The translations under genes were made by a program, and so were the position numbers. From the NCBI GenBank assembly GCA_900149785.2, contig FSSI02000018.1:1-64000 (forward strand): a stretch of DNA of 64,000 nt, read 5' to 3'. This stretch comes from Sodalinema lacuna_A (GTDB taxonomy: Bacteria > Cyanobacteriota > Cyanobacteriia > Cyanobacteriales > Geitlerinemataceae). Positions 43,831 to 52,632 of this stretch are shown piece by piece. Positions within the stretch are counted from its first letter, which is position 1. The number at the start of each line of letters is the position of its first letter. The notes under the pieces were generated by a model. That model made no database searches. It was given only the letters and a program-made list of their open reading frames with translations, and was not told where the DNA came from.

Positions 43831-45399
43831 ATGTTTGACGCTGACTGGGTTCAACGTTTTTCTAAGTTGATTGCACGTCATACGGGGTTGCTGATGCGTC
43901 CCCAAGACGAGCGTAATTTGTGCAAGAAATTAGAGCAACGGCTAACGACGTTGGGATTTTCCTCGCCGTCGCCTTATTACGATTTGCTGCGTTGTGCGGT
44001 GGAGAATCCGTTAATGGTGGATCGCCAGACGACGGCGAGTCGACGAGAATGGACGCTTCTGATTCGGCGTTTGGTGGTGACGGAAAGTTATTTTTTTCGC
44101 GATCGCGGCCAGTTTGAGTTGTTGCGATCGCGTCTGCTGCCAGAAATTCTGGTCAAACAACGCAATATCGCGGCCCAAACGGGGGAACGTCCTCAGTTAA
44201 AGATTTGGAGTGCGGCCTGTGCGTCGGGGGAGGAACCCTATTCTCTGGCGATTGTGTTGTGGGAACTCATCAACGATCGCGATCGCTGGGATTTACAGAT
44301 TATCGGCAGTGATATTAATGATGAAAGCTTGGCCCAAGCTAAACGGGGTGAATATAGTGCTTGGTCATTTCGTCAGGTGGAGTCGTCGATTAAAACTCAG
44401 TATTTCCGCCAACAGGGCGATCGCTATATCCTCAATCCTGAGATTCGCCGCCTGGTGACGTTCAACCGGGTCAATCTTGTCAGTGATCCGTTACCCGATG
44501 CTAATCTCAATCTCTATGATCTCGACTTAATTCTCTGTCGTAATGTCTTTATCTACTTTGATCGCGCTTCGATTGAACGCGTTTTAGATAAGTTCTATCA
44601 TAGCCTGGGCTTAGGGGGGTATCTGATTGCGGCTCATGCTGAACTCCAAGGTGCGGGCCACCATCAGTTTCATAGCCAGTTGTTTCCTCAATCGGTGGTC
44701 TATCAACGCTGCGATCGCCTCGAACGCCACCGTGTTCTCAACCGTCCTCCCAATCCGACGACCGTCTCACATTGTCAATCGCCCCCCACTCCTGCACCAC
44801 TGCCGATTCTCCCGAACGCTAGCAAACACTCCGGCGTCAAAACCGTACCGCTACCTGTGGCCTCCCACTCTCCCCCGGTGGTTCCCCTCTCAACGCCACG
44901 GCCGGCTGCTGATCTGAGTCATCCCCAATGGCAAGAGGCCCGACGCCATTTTCGCACCTCCGCGTATCACAAAGCCATTCACTGTGCTGAGAGTACCCTG
45001 TCCGATCATCCTCGTCATATTGACGCCTATTTACTGATTGCTCGGGCTTATGCCAATCTAGGAGAATACCAAAAAGCGATTTATTATTGTTTGCAGGCTC
45101 TCGAAATCGATTCGTTGGCGATCGCGCCCCATTATCTCCTGGCCCATCTCTATGAGGCTCAAGGCAACATTAACCGCGCTAAACGCATTTTAAAGAAAAT
45201 TGTTTATCTTGCTCCTAAAATGCCGTTAGCCTATTTAGAACTTGCCCAAATCTACCGCCTCGAAGGGGATACTCGACGAGCTGATCATATGGAGGGAAGT
45301 GCTATCCAAATTCTGCGATCGCTCCCGCCAAACACCCCGATGGATGTTGACTCACAACTCACTGCTGGCGACCTTTTACAACAACTCAACATCGGTTAA
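43831..45399 (+). CDS. cheR: CheR-type chemotaxis methyltransferase with C-terminal TPR
   Basis: 522 residues. It methylates glutamates of chemoreceptors using SAM. An N-terminal helical CheR_N region (FSKLIARHTGLLMRPQDERNL) precedes the catalytic domain with VVTESYFFRDRGQFELL, the SAM loop IWSAACASGEEPYSLAI and LILCRNVFIYFD. After a Pro-rich linker the C-terminal 150 residues hold about three TPRs (IHCAESTLSDHPRHIDAYLLIARAYANLGEYQKAIYYC). TPR-tailed CheR proteins are common in Pil/Wsp-like systems. cheW-cheW follows 58 bp downstream. Type IV pilus motility is a guess from such context. Confidence 0.93.
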   Translation: MFDADWVQRFSKLIARHTGLLMRPQDERNLCKKLEQRLTTLGFSSPSPYYDLLRCAVENPLMVDRQTTASRREWTLLIRRLVVTESYFFRDRGQFELLRSRLLPEILVKQRNIAAQTGERPQLKIWSAACASGEEPYSLAIVLWELINDRDRWDLQIIGSDINDESLAQAKRGEYSAWSFRQVESSIKTQYFRQQGDRYILNPEIRRLVTFNRVNLVSDPLPDANLNLYDLDLILCRNVFIYFDRASIERVLDKFYHSLGLGGYLIAAHAELQGAGHHQFHSQLFPQSVVYQRCDRLERHRVLNRPPNPTTVSHCQSPPTPAPLPILPNASKHSGVKTVPLPVASHSPPVVPLSTPRPAADLSHPQWQEARRHFRTSAYHKAIHCAESTLSDHPRHIDAYLLIARAYANLGEYQKAIYYCLQALEIDSLAIAPHYLLAHLYEAQGNINRAKRILKKIVYLAPKMPLAYLELAQIYRLEGDTRRADHMEGSAIQILRSLPPNTPMDVDSQLTAGDLLQQLNIG

Positions 45400-45457
45400 G
45401 AGTTCAATCAACTCAACTAAGTTTAACTCACCAGGATAGTCTAAATCTTTACCACCC

Positions 45458-46591
45458 ATGGATTTGTCTCCCTATTTATTATTTGACATTAATCGCAACC
45501 ACTATGCCATTAATGCAACCGTCGTCGAAGAAGTATTTTTTCTCCCTGAACTCACTCCCATTGCTGAAGCTCCCCGAGATATTGTGGGAATGTTTAACCT
45601 GCGCGGTACGATTGTACCCGTGTTCGATCTTCCCCGTCGTTTAGGACACCGCCGCCAGCGTTATCAGTTAAGTGACAGCTTGATTACCATTAACCAGGGG
45701 GACACAATTTTAACATTTCTCGTGAATCAAGTCCGAGAAATTGTTCAAATCAACTCAGAAGATATTACTCATAAATTTGCCTATCAAGAATCCCAAAATC
45801 CTCCCCAAAAAGCAAATTCATCAACGGCTAAACCCGCAGATACTTCAGTAAAAACCCTAAAGCGACAAGAGCGTTTCTTGAAAGGAATCGTTGAATTTGA
45901 AAGTAATTTAATTGCCATCCTTGATGAGCAGCTTATTCTCCAAGAAGTTCGTCAACAACTTCCCCAAGATGAAGAGATTTCAGAAACGTCTGCTGAGGGA
46001 TTTGATGCCGCCAACAGTAAAGAGAATAGCTTTCAGTTTTGCCCCGAGGCAACCCTTGAAGAACAAGATATTTTTCGTCAACGGGCCAACAGCTTACGTA
46101 TCCCCGCTGAAACGGCTGACTTAAAGCAAGTCTTGTCATTAGCCGTTGTCGCCTTAGAAGGGGAGTATTTCGGCATTGACTTACAGCTTGTGCGTGAGTT
46201 TACCGATTTGCGTAACGTAACACCTATCCCCTGCTGTCCGCCCCATGTGGTGGGGAATATGAACCTACGGGGAGAAATCCTCACCCTAGTCCGTATCCAT
46301 GATTTTCTTAACCTTCAGCCGACGTTATCCGATGAAGATCCCAGTCAAACCTTAAGCCAGCGTGCCGTGGTGGTGCAAGTTGAGGATATGGTGGTGGGAA
46401 TTGCCGTCGATGAAGTCTTCGACGTCACACCAGTTGATCCGACGAAAATCTCGCCGATGCCCACGGCCATTCGAGCAAGTTCAGATGAGTATTTGCAAGG
46501 TACAATTCTGTATGAGGCAACAGCCCTGACGATTTTAGATATCCGCAAACTACTCAGTCAGGGTAAATTAGTTGTGGATGAAGAACCCTAG
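45458..46591 (+). CDS. cheW: double CheW-domain protein
   Basis: 377 residues with two CheW domains that couple receptors to CheA. Domain 1 spans about 5-160 (YLLFDINRNHYAINATVVEEVFFLPELTPIAEAPRDIVGMFNLRGTIVPVFDL). Domain 2 spans about 205-370 (VVALEGEYFGIDLQLVREFTDLRNVTPIPCCPPHVVGNMNLRGEILTLVRI). The two are linked by a charged segment. No CheA, CheY or receptor gene follows; the next gene is a DNA methyltransferase. Forms a short operon with cheR. It may tether two partners at once. Confidence 0.93.
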   Translation: MDLSPYLLFDINRNHYAINATVVEEVFFLPELTPIAEAPRDIVGMFNLRGTIVPVFDLPRRLGHRRQRYQLSDSLITINQGDTILTFLVNQVREIVQINSEDITHKFAYQESQNPPQKANSSTAKPADTSVKTLKRQERFLKGIVEFESNLIAILDEQLILQEVRQQLPQDEEISETSAEGFDAANSKENSFQFCPEATLEEQDIFRQRANSLRIPAETADLKQVLSLAVVALEGEYFGIDLQLVREFTDLRNVTPIPCCPPHVVGNMNLRGEILTLVRIHDFLNLQPTLSDEDPSQTLSQRAVVVQVEDMVVGIAVDEVFDVTPVDPTKISPMPTAIRASSDEYLQGTILYEATALTILDIRKLLSQGKLVVDEEP

Positions 46592-46629
46592 TTGTTTCAT
46601 TTAGCCGGTTCAGCGGACTATTTCAGCGA

Positions 46630-48186
46630 ATGGGCAAGGCCCGGCTCTCTAGCGACTATCGCTTAAATACTTCAGTGCAGCATCGCCAAACTTATGGGCA
46701 GTTCTTTACTCCCCCGGTCTTGGCAAAACTCATGTTACAATGGGTCATTCAACTGCAACCTAAAGTCATCTTAGATCCTGCTTTTGGTTTAGGAATATTT
46801 TACCGGCAACTTTTGGCGTTACAGGGAGATAAGCCAGCGTTATTTTCAAAGTTTGTTGGCTATGACATCGACCCGTTAATTCTATCTTATTGCCAAGATA
46901 TCGCCTCAGACATTTCTTTAACGCTGGTGAATGCAGATTATTTAAATACGGATATTGCTGGGGTAGATGCTATTATTTGCAATCCACCTTATATGAGGTT
47001 TCAGAAATTTTCTGATCGAAGGTCTATTTTCGCTAAGCTAGAGAGGAAGTTGGGTTATAAACTCCCGGGTCATTCAAATCTTGCTTCGCTATTTCTCGTG
47101 AAGTCTTTGGCTGAACTCAATCCGGGAGGTCGCCTTGCTTTTTTAATGCCGTTTGAGTTTTTTAATACGAGATATGGAATTCCAGTAAAACAAAGTTTGC
47201 TGGAAAATAATCTGCTAAAACAAATTATTTTAATTAAAAATGAACGAGATTTATTTCCTGACGCCTTAACAACTATCTGTCTTTTGTTATGTGAAAATAA
47301 CGGTCGAGATGAGTTCATTAAAGTCAGCCATATTCTCACTCAGCTACAACTCAACCAAATTGAGGATCTAAGCCAGCTTGATTATTGTCCACGTTCAGCG
47401 GCTCAGTTACCCTCGCAGCAAAAATGGTCACCACTCTTGGAGTCCACTCCAGATCAGTCTAGGGTTCCACAAGAGTTTTATTCTTTGTCAAGTTATGGTG
47501 CTTTTAAACGAGGAATTGCCACGGGCGCGAATGCTTTTTTTGTACTTAAACCCTCTCAAATTCAAGAGTTGAATTTAGCGGAAGATTGTTGCTCCCCCTG
47601 TATTACGAAAAGTCACCAAATTCAAGATTTAATCTTGACAAATAATGGGTTTAAATGCTTGGTTGAGTCTAACCAAGCGGTCTATTGTTTAAATGTTATG
47701 ACCACTGATAATCCTGAAGTCAGAGCTTATATTGAGTTTGGGGAACGGTGTCAGTTTCATCAACGGTATCTGACGAAACGGCGACATCCCTGGTACAAAT
47801 TGGAGACACGCCAGGCGGCTCCTTTATTAGTGGGAGTCTTTCATCGAGGTCGTTTTAAGGTGATTCGGAATCTGTCAGATGCTTTGAATTTAACTTGTTT
47901 TCATGGGTTTTATCCGAATGAGCTGGGGCTGAATTGGCTTGATCACCTTTTTGTCTATTTTATTAGTGATCTCGGTCAAAAACTTGTGAAACTTAATCAA
48001 CGTCAGTACGGTAATGGTTTAGATAAGTTTGAGCCGGGAGATTTAAATCAAAGTCGGGTTCCAAACCCAGAACAATTGGGAAGTTTGGAGCCAGCGGTGG
48101 TGGCTAGGGTTCTTAAGTTGGCTGAGGTGGATCAGCTCGGGGCGATCGCCTTAAGTAATCAGCTCATGAACACCATCGACTTATAA
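46630..48186 (+). CDS. N6-adenine DNA methyltransferase (M.TaqI/Eco57I-like)
   Basis: 518 residues. TYGQFFTPPVLAKLM (21-35) is the N-terminal cap, motif I is VILDPAFGLGIF (46-57), and the catalytic motif IV is NPPY (118-121), as in gamma-class N6A methyltransferases. The C-terminal half (about 250-500) would be the target recognition domain, ending FYPNELGLNWLDHLFVYFISD, typical of this group. No restriction nuclease gene is adjacent, so it is an orphan or serves a non-restriction role. The gene is visibly A+T-richer than its neighbours and has almost no HIP1 sites except at its very 3' end, which suggests acquisition. Confidence 0.88.
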   Translation: MGKARLSSDYRLNTSVQHRQTYGQFFTPPVLAKLMLQWVIQLQPKVILDPAFGLGIFYRQLLALQGDKPALFSKFVGYDIDPLILSYCQDIASDISLTLVNADYLNTDIAGVDAIICNPPYMRFQKFSDRRSIFAKLERKLGYKLPGHSNLASLFLVKSLAELNPGGRLAFLMPFEFFNTRYGIPVKQSLLENNLLKQIILIKNERDLFPDALTTICLLLCENNGRDEFIKVSHILTQLQLNQIEDLSQLDYCPRSAAQLPSQQKWSPLLESTPDQSRVPQEFYSLSSYGAFKRGIATGANAFFVLKPSQIQELNLAEDCCSPCITKSHQIQDLILTNNGFKCLVESNQAVYCLNVMTTDNPEVRAYIEFGERCQFHQRYLTKRRHPWYKLETRQAAPLLVGVFHRGRFKVIRNLSDALNLTCFHGFYPNELGLNWLDHLFVYFISDLGQKLVKLNQRQYGNGLDKFEPGDLNQSRVPNPEQLGSLEPAVVARVLKLAEVDQLGAIALSNQLMNTIDL

Positions 48187-48786
48187 TTATGAGTCGATAA
48201 ACTTACGGGGACGGAGAATGGCACGACGCAGTAGTAATTTATACTCAGGATCATCAATAATATGGGCGCCAAAACGAGAGAGATGAGGATTCATCAGTTG
48301 TGCGTCAAATAAATCAAAGTTGCGTTGACGTAGATGATCTACTAATTTCACCATGGCAACTTTTGAACCCTCGGAAATGTTAAAGAACATGGATTCGCCA
48401 ATAAAGGCGGCCCCGATAGCGATGCCGAGAATTCCGCCGGCGAGGCGATCGCCTTGCCAGGTTTCAAAACTATGAGCCCAACCGACTTTATGGAGGGCTA
48501 AATAAATCTCTTTGAGTTCTGGGGAAATCCAGGTGGTGTCTCGATTGGCACAGCCCTCGACAACAGCGGGAAAGTCCCGGTTGATGGCGACGCTGAATCG
48601 TTCTTGGTTGAGAACTCGTCGTAGGGATTTAGGATATCGGAAGCGAGAATCCAGAGGAATCAGGGTGCGTTCGTTACTACAATACCAACCAAGACTCCCG
48701 GCATCGTCGTCATCGTCGTCATCGTTGGTCATGAGGAAATACCCTTGGGAGTAGCCTCGAATGATATGGGTTAAATCAGTATTCAT
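48187..48786 (-). CDS. aat: leucyl/phenylalanyl-tRNA-protein transferase
   Basis: 199 residues from the ATG at 48786; an upstream start at 48804 is possible. The enzyme transfers Leu or Phe to N-terminal Arg/Lys of proteins, marking them for ClpAP(S). Characteristic parts are YSQGYFLM, the WISPELKEIYLALHKVGWAHSFETWQGDRLAGGILGIAIGAAFIGESMF core and LFDAQLMNPHLSRFGA. A run of seven Asp (residues 22-28) replaces the usual short loop before GSLGWY; the codons GAC/GAT look like a slipped triplet run. Convergent with the methyltransferase gene, almost touching. Confidence 0.95.
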   Translation of the reverse strand: MNTDLTHIIRGYSQGYFLMTNDDDDDDDAGSLGWYCSNERTLIPLDSRFRYPKSLRRVLNQERFSVAINRDFPAVVEGCANRDTTWISPELKEIYLALHKVGWAHSFETWQGDRLAGGILGIAIGAAFIGESMFFNISEGSKVAMVKLVDHLRQRNFDLFDAQLMNPHLSRFGAHIIDDPEYKLLLRRAILRPRKFIDS

Positions 48787-48935
48787 TGCTGTTTTGACAG
48801 ACAACAGCTAGGACTTCGGTCAAACGGAGATAGAGGGGCGAGGACAAAGGCGCTACAATGGTGCAAATGATGTTTGGCAAACAATTCAAAAAGACTGCCC
48901 GAAGTCTAGGTTAACTCGTCACACAAGTTTACAAA

Positions 48936-49283
48936 ATGGTATCAGATTCTCCAACCCCTCAACCCATCAGACCTGTAACCTTGCCGCCCGTGGAAAACCC
49001 CACCCAGGAAGGGCGATGGCTCAAAGATAGTCTACACCGCTGGCTCGATGAGGAGTTTATTCCTGAAGCGGTCAATGGTGAGATTGCTGAACGAGCGACT
49101 CGTGTGTATGTGCGACAGCGTATTGAGGGGGAGAATGATGTGGGATCGTTGGTGTTGGCGATTGTGACGGAAATGCAGTCGTTTGATTTCTCGGAAAGCT
49201 TTTTCGGGGAGTTTGCGATCGCCAACGCCGTCAGTGATCTACTTCTCGATAGCTTAGGGGTCGATCGCTGTTGCGGTTCGTGA
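48936..49283 (+). CDS. conserved hypothetical protein, 115 aa
   Basis: 115 residues, acidic. An N-terminal Pro-rich tail is followed by helices (WLKDSLHRWLDEEFIPEAVNGEIAERATRVYVRQRIEGENDVGSLVLAIVTEMQ). I do not recognise a domain. The ATG follows an A-rich leader. It is divergent from aat and 120 bp before rpsN on the other strand. It looks like a compact, soluble cyanobacterial protein; function unknown. Confidence 0.65.
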   Translation: MVSDSPTPQPIRPVTLPPVENPTQEGRWLKDSLHRWLDEEFIPEAVNGEIAERATRVYVRQRIEGENDVGSLVLAIVTEMQSFDFSESFFGEFAIANAVSDLLLDSLGVDRCCGS

Positions 49284-49400
49284 GTCTCGATAGTACAACT
49301 CGGCAAGATTTGAGGTCATCTCAGCAAAAACGGCAAAAAAAACAGGGGTACGGCAGACGATATCAACGCCAGCGTCACCCCCATCTTGACGATGCAACAA

Positions 49401-49703
49401 TTACCAACTGGATTTGACGAGTCCGGGAAGGAGTCCTTCGTGGGCCATTTCCCGCAGTTGGTTGCGACAGAGACCAAAGTCCCGGTAGTAACCCCGAGGA
49501 CGACCGGTGGCCCAGCAACGGTTGCGAACCCGAGTGCGGGAACTGTTGCGAGGGAGCTGTTGTAGCTTGCGGTGAATTTCCATTTTCTCCCGCTGGTTGG
49601 GCGCGGTGCGGAACTGTTCTTTTAATTCAGCACGCAGGTCGGCGTATTTTTCGACGAGTTGTTTGCGCTTCTTGTGACGCTCGATGGAGCTTTTCTTAGC
49701 CAT
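49401..49703 (-). CDS. rpsN: 30S ribosomal protein S14
   Basis: 100 residues from the ATG at 49703 (MAKKSSIERHKKRKQLVEKYA), the normal length for the zinc-free S14. The RNRCWATGRPRGYYRDFGLCRNQLREMAHEGLLPGLVKSSW end is diagnostic. It belongs to the small-subunit head. It is monocistronic here and away from the spc operon, as usual in cyanobacteria. Confidence 0.97.
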   Translation of the reverse strand: MAKKSSIERHKKRKQLVEKYADLRAELKEQFRTAPNQREKMEIHRKLQQLPRNSSRTRVRNRCWATGRPRGYYRDFGLCRNQLREMAHEGLLPGLVKSSW

Positions 49704-49774
49704 GAAAAAATTGTTCTCTGCTTCTGTGCAAGACACCAAACTACCATTATAGGCGATCGCCCCCGGAATGGGAA

Positions 49775-49952
49775 TGGGTTTAGCTCAACGGCCAGAGCGG
49801 CTGAGTATGAACAAACGTATCTTAATCTAAAGCTTGATTGCGATTTGCGGCGGTAGAGCCGGATTTGGCAAGGGTGGATGATACCGTTGAATCCATGGTT
49901 AGCCGTCTCAACGGCGCCTCGGTTGTAAGCGGCGTTTTAATCATTCAGAATT
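49775..49952 (+). other. possible structured leader of the 58-aa gene
   Basis: Starts with a D-arm-like GCTCAACGGCCAGAGC and contains a hairpin with 7-bp perfect arms CCGTTGA (49884-49890) and TCAACGG (49908-49914). No T-arm or anticodon arm of a tRNA was found. It could be a structured 5' leader; no known riboswitch class is recognised. Confidence 0.3.
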
Positions 49953-50129
49953 ATGTATAACAAAGACACGAAACAAGATCCCTTGGTGGCAGCAGTGACG
50001 GCAGCGTTGGGAGCGGGAGTAGCCACCTCCTTTGCCGTTAGTCAAGGTCAAAGCCCCTGGCTGGCGTTGGGGATTACTATTTTTGCGGCGGCTTTGGCGC
50101 TGGTTCTCGATCGCCTCGGTGTGGTGTAG
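49953..50129 (+). CDS. small membrane protein, 58 aa
   Basis: A 58-residue frame starting MYNKDTKQDPLVAAVTAALGAG and ending LVLDRLGVV. Two hydrophobic helices cover most of it (VAAVTAALGAGVATSFAV and LALGITIFAAALALVL), joined by a polar SQGQSPW turn. The start ATG is plausible but has no strong Shine-Dalgarno. It is too short for gene finders with a 60-codon cut-off. I do not know a family; codon use resembles neighbouring genes and the frame has a HIP1-core CGATCG, so it is probably real. Confidence 0.6.
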   Translation: MYNKDTKQDPLVAAVTAALGAGVATSFAVSQGQSPWLALGITIFAAALALVLDRLGVV

Positions 50130-50186
50130 CCGAGTGGTGTAGCCGAGTGGTGTCATCTCGGGGATGGGCGATCAACCTTGCTAGGA

Positions 50187-50260
50187 TAGAAAGATGTCAA
50201 ATTCTGGATCTTCGCCGACGACGAGTTCGTCATCTGGATCTAGGATCTGACATCTTTCTA
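50187..50260. repeat. 74-bp imperfect palindrome with 13-bp perfect ends
   Basis: TAGAAAGATGTCA at the left and its exact complement TGACATCTTTCTA at the right enclose 48 bp that themselves pair imperfectly (TCTGGATC and GATCTAGGATC, GACGA and TCGTC). It lies upstream of the peptidoglycan-binding gene. It could be a MITE remnant or a leader stem-loop. Confidence 0.7.
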
Positions 50261-50320
50261 CTTTGCTTTCGTCCTTGGATTTTCCCCGACAGCGTTCTCG
50301 GCGTATCACCTCAAATTACC

Positions 50321-51529
50321 ATGTCTCACTTTCCTCTCCTGAGTTACCGGTTCTCCTCGATACCGGGGCCAACGGTTATAGTCCTGATGAGTTTAATGCT
50401 TTGGGGGGGAACTGGCTCGTCTGAGATGGTGCGAGCGTCGGTTCCTGGCCTGGATGGGCTTGACATGGGGCGTGAGGCGATCGCCCAACCCGTAGCCGAA
50501 CCCCTCGCCCAAACGACAAGGGTTCTGCAATTTGCCGATACTGGGGATGATGTCGCCGAAGTGCAACTGTTGCTGACGGAATTTGGTTACTTCACAGAAC
50601 CCGTCAGTGGCTTCTTTGGTCGAGAAACCCGGATAGCGGTAGCGGAGTTTCAGGAAGATGCGGGACTCCCGGTGAATGGGATCGTTGATGGGGAGACGCG
50701 ACGAGCCTTATTTGGGGAGCCAGTCTCTGAGGGACTGTTTTCATCCAATCGCTGGTTGTCGTTTGGAGATCCGGTTCTCATGCGCGGTGATCAGACCGCA
50801 ATTGTGGCCGAGTTACAGGCCGCCCTCAATGGGATCGGTTTAGGACCGATTCCAGAAGATAGCGTTTATGGCAATCAAACGGCGGCGGCGGTGCGAGAAT
50901 TTCAGCGTCGCTATGGGATTGATGCGCCGGTGTTGGGACAACTCGATCGCCGCACCGCGTTGATTTTATCAGGAGTCCTCGAAGGGCGTATTCCCCCCCC
51001 TGAGGCTCGGATAGAACTGAGTCAGGGAGATATGGGCTTTGAGGTGCATCAGTTGCAGCGGGTGTTGTCTCAAACACGACGGCCTCAAGGGGATACCTAT
51101 TTTACTGTCTCGCCAACGGGGTTTTATGGTCCCATCACGGAAGGGGCCGTCCGGGCCTATCAGCGGGATAACAATCTGGCGGCGACTGGGATCGCCACGG
51201 AACGGACGTTAGAGCGCTTGTTTGCGGGCTATCGCTATGTGGTGGTGGTTCCTTTTCGTCCAAATCGCTCCCGGCTGGGAGAGATGAATCGGGTTCGCAG
51301 TGCGATCGCCCGTCTCGATGATTTACCGGGACTGCGGCCCCAGGCGTTGCGCTTCTATGATGATCGCCGGGGTCCTTATATTGATGCGGGTTGGTATCGT
51401 CAGCGAGATGAGGCTGAGGCCCGAGTGGCGGCGTTGCGCGATCGTGGCCTGATGAATGCTCGAGTTGAACACTTTAATGATCTCTTTGCTCGGATGCGTT
51501 TGTCTCAGGCAGAGTTAAAAACTAGGTAA
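50321..51529 (+). CDS. secreted peptidoglycan-binding protein (three PG_binding_1 domains)
   Basis: 402 residues from the ATG at 50321; the frame is open to 50147, but those codons run through the 74-bp palindrome. An N-terminal signal peptide (TVIVLMSLMLWGGTGSSEMVRA) is followed by three PG_binding_1 modules: VAEVQLLLTEFGYFTEPVSGFFGRETRIAVAEFQEDAGLP, then IVAELQAALNGIGLGPIPEDSVYGNQTAAAVREFQRRYG and VHQLQRVLSQTRRPQ. A C-terminal SPOR-like region follows (RYVVVVPFRPNRSRLGEMNRVRSAI and WYRQRDEAEARVAALRDRGLMNARV). Bound to the periplasmic wall; probable role in wall maintenance. No catalytic domain seen. Confidence 0.88.
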   Translation: MSHFPLLSYRFSSIPGPTVIVLMSLMLWGGTGSSEMVRASVPGLDGLDMGREAIAQPVAEPLAQTTRVLQFADTGDDVAEVQLLLTEFGYFTEPVSGFFGRETRIAVAEFQEDAGLPVNGIVDGETRRALFGEPVSEGLFSSNRWLSFGDPVLMRGDQTAIVAELQAALNGIGLGPIPEDSVYGNQTAAAVREFQRRYGIDAPVLGQLDRRTALILSGVLEGRIPPPEARIELSQGDMGFEVHQLQRVLSQTRRPQGDTYFTVSPTGFYGPITEGAVRAYQRDNNLAATGIATERTLERLFAGYRYVVVVPFRPNRSRLGEMNRVRSAIARLDDLPGLRPQALRFYDDRRGPYIDAGWYRQRDEAEARVAALRDRGLMNARVEHFNDLFARMRLSQAELKTR

Positions 51530-51545
51530 TCAGGAATTCATCAGG

Positions 51546-51875
51546 ATGTCTCGTGATTTAAATCCCGCAACTCCCTATCGAGGCGCTGAAGCCATCGAAG
51601 GCGCGATCGCCCGAGGAGTGGATCTCGATGGAACCCCCATTCCCAACTCCCAACTCGAACTGTATCGAACCGTCATGGAACTCGAAGCTGGGCGGCCTCG
51701 CAGTGGTGTCACCAAAACCCTGCGCGATCGCATCGTCCGTATCGGCTGCAAACACTTCCCTCCCAGCGAACTCAACCGACTCCTTCAGGACGCTGAGTTC
51801 CTCCCCCTCACCCCCCAAGAGACAGACTTTTTCTATCCCAATTATCCCAACTCTCCCCAAAAAAGCTCTTTCTAA
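51546..51875 (+). CDS. conserved hypothetical protein, 109 aa
   Basis: 109 residues, soluble. Helical pattern with SQLELYRTVMELEAGRPRSGVTKTLRDRIVRIGCKHFPPSELNRLLQDAEF; acidic C-terminus. I do not recognise a domain. It begins 16 bp after the stop codon of the peptidoglycan-binding gene on the same strand, so the two may be cotranscribed. Function unknown. Confidence 0.65.
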   Translation: MSRDLNPATPYRGAEAIEGAIARGVDLDGTPIPNSQLELYRTVMELEAGRPRSGVTKTLRDRIVRIGCKHFPPSELNRLLQDAEFLPLTPQETDFFYPNYPNSPQKSSF

Positions 51876-52067
51876 AGATGGAGTGAGACCTGGCTTGTCA
51901 CTGATTAGGCTACAGGTGGCTTAATGATTCGTTAAGTTTCTCAGTGTGATCGCGATCGCACCCTCCATTCAAATTCCTGACTTCGTTGATTCGTAAATTT
52001 TATTTGCGGTTTATGAAGTTAGGTTGCAAAATGGAACTAATCGGTTGACAAAAGTAGAGTAACTACC

Positions 52068-52589
52068 ATGGCTTACGCCACTTCTTCCAACTTCACCTCA
52101 ACTCAAGCCAACGCACTCTCGACCGTCGAACCCACCTCCCTTGTTCCGGAAGTGTCGGCTCGTATCCAACGCCTCACCACAGATGACCAGTTGGCACTCC
52201 TGTGGTTTATCTATCTCGAAATGGGTAAATCCATCACCCCCGCCGCTCCTGGGGCTGCCCGTCTTCAGCTTGCTGAAGGCCTCCTGGCCCAAGTCAAAGC
52301 CCTCAGTTCCGAGGAACAGATGAGCTTCATGCGCGATCTCGTTGCCAAACGCAACAGCCCTCTCAGCCGCGCCTATGGGGTCTTCAACGCCAACACCAAA
52401 CTCGGGTTCTGGTACTGTCTGGCCCAAGGTATGGATGAGGGAACCGTCGTGCGCGTCCCCCAAAGCTACAAACCCTCTCGTCCGGTGAAAGACTTGCTCA
52501 ATGTCCTGATGACTCAGGCCAACTTCAGCCAACAAATCACCATTCTGCGTAACGCCGTGGTGAACATGGGCTTTGATGCGCTCCGCTAG
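52068..52589 (+). CDS. helical carotenoid protein (OCP N-terminal-domain homologue)
   Basis: 173 residues, the length of the N-terminal domain of the orange carotenoid protein without its C-terminal half. It follows OCP-NTD throughout: QLALLWFIYLEMGKSITPAAPGAARLQLAEGLL, then AYGVFNANTKLGFWYCLAQGMDEG and QQITILRNAVVNMGFDALR. Carotenoid-contact residues W46, Y49 and W115 (OCP W41, Y44, W110) and R161 (OCP R155) are kept. It quenches singlet oxygen or excitation. Paired with the CTDH gene 119 bp downstream. Clade of HCP not determined. Confidence 0.95.
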   Translation: MAYATSSNFTSTQANALSTVEPTSLVPEVSARIQRLTTDDQLALLWFIYLEMGKSITPAAPGAARLQLAEGLLAQVKALSSEEQMSFMRDLVAKRNSPLSRAYGVFNANTKLGFWYCLAQGMDEGTVVRVPQSYKPSRPVKDLLNVLMTQANFSQQITILRNAVVNMGFDALR

Positions 52590-52632
52590 AGTCCCCTAGG
52601 ACAACACCAAACCCTAATCCTGAATCGAAACA

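Noticed and set aside
49775..49860. tRNA gene suggested by a D-arm-like GCTC/GAGC
   Set aside because: No acceptor stem, anticodon stem or T-arm could be paired, even allowing for an intron in the anticodon loop.
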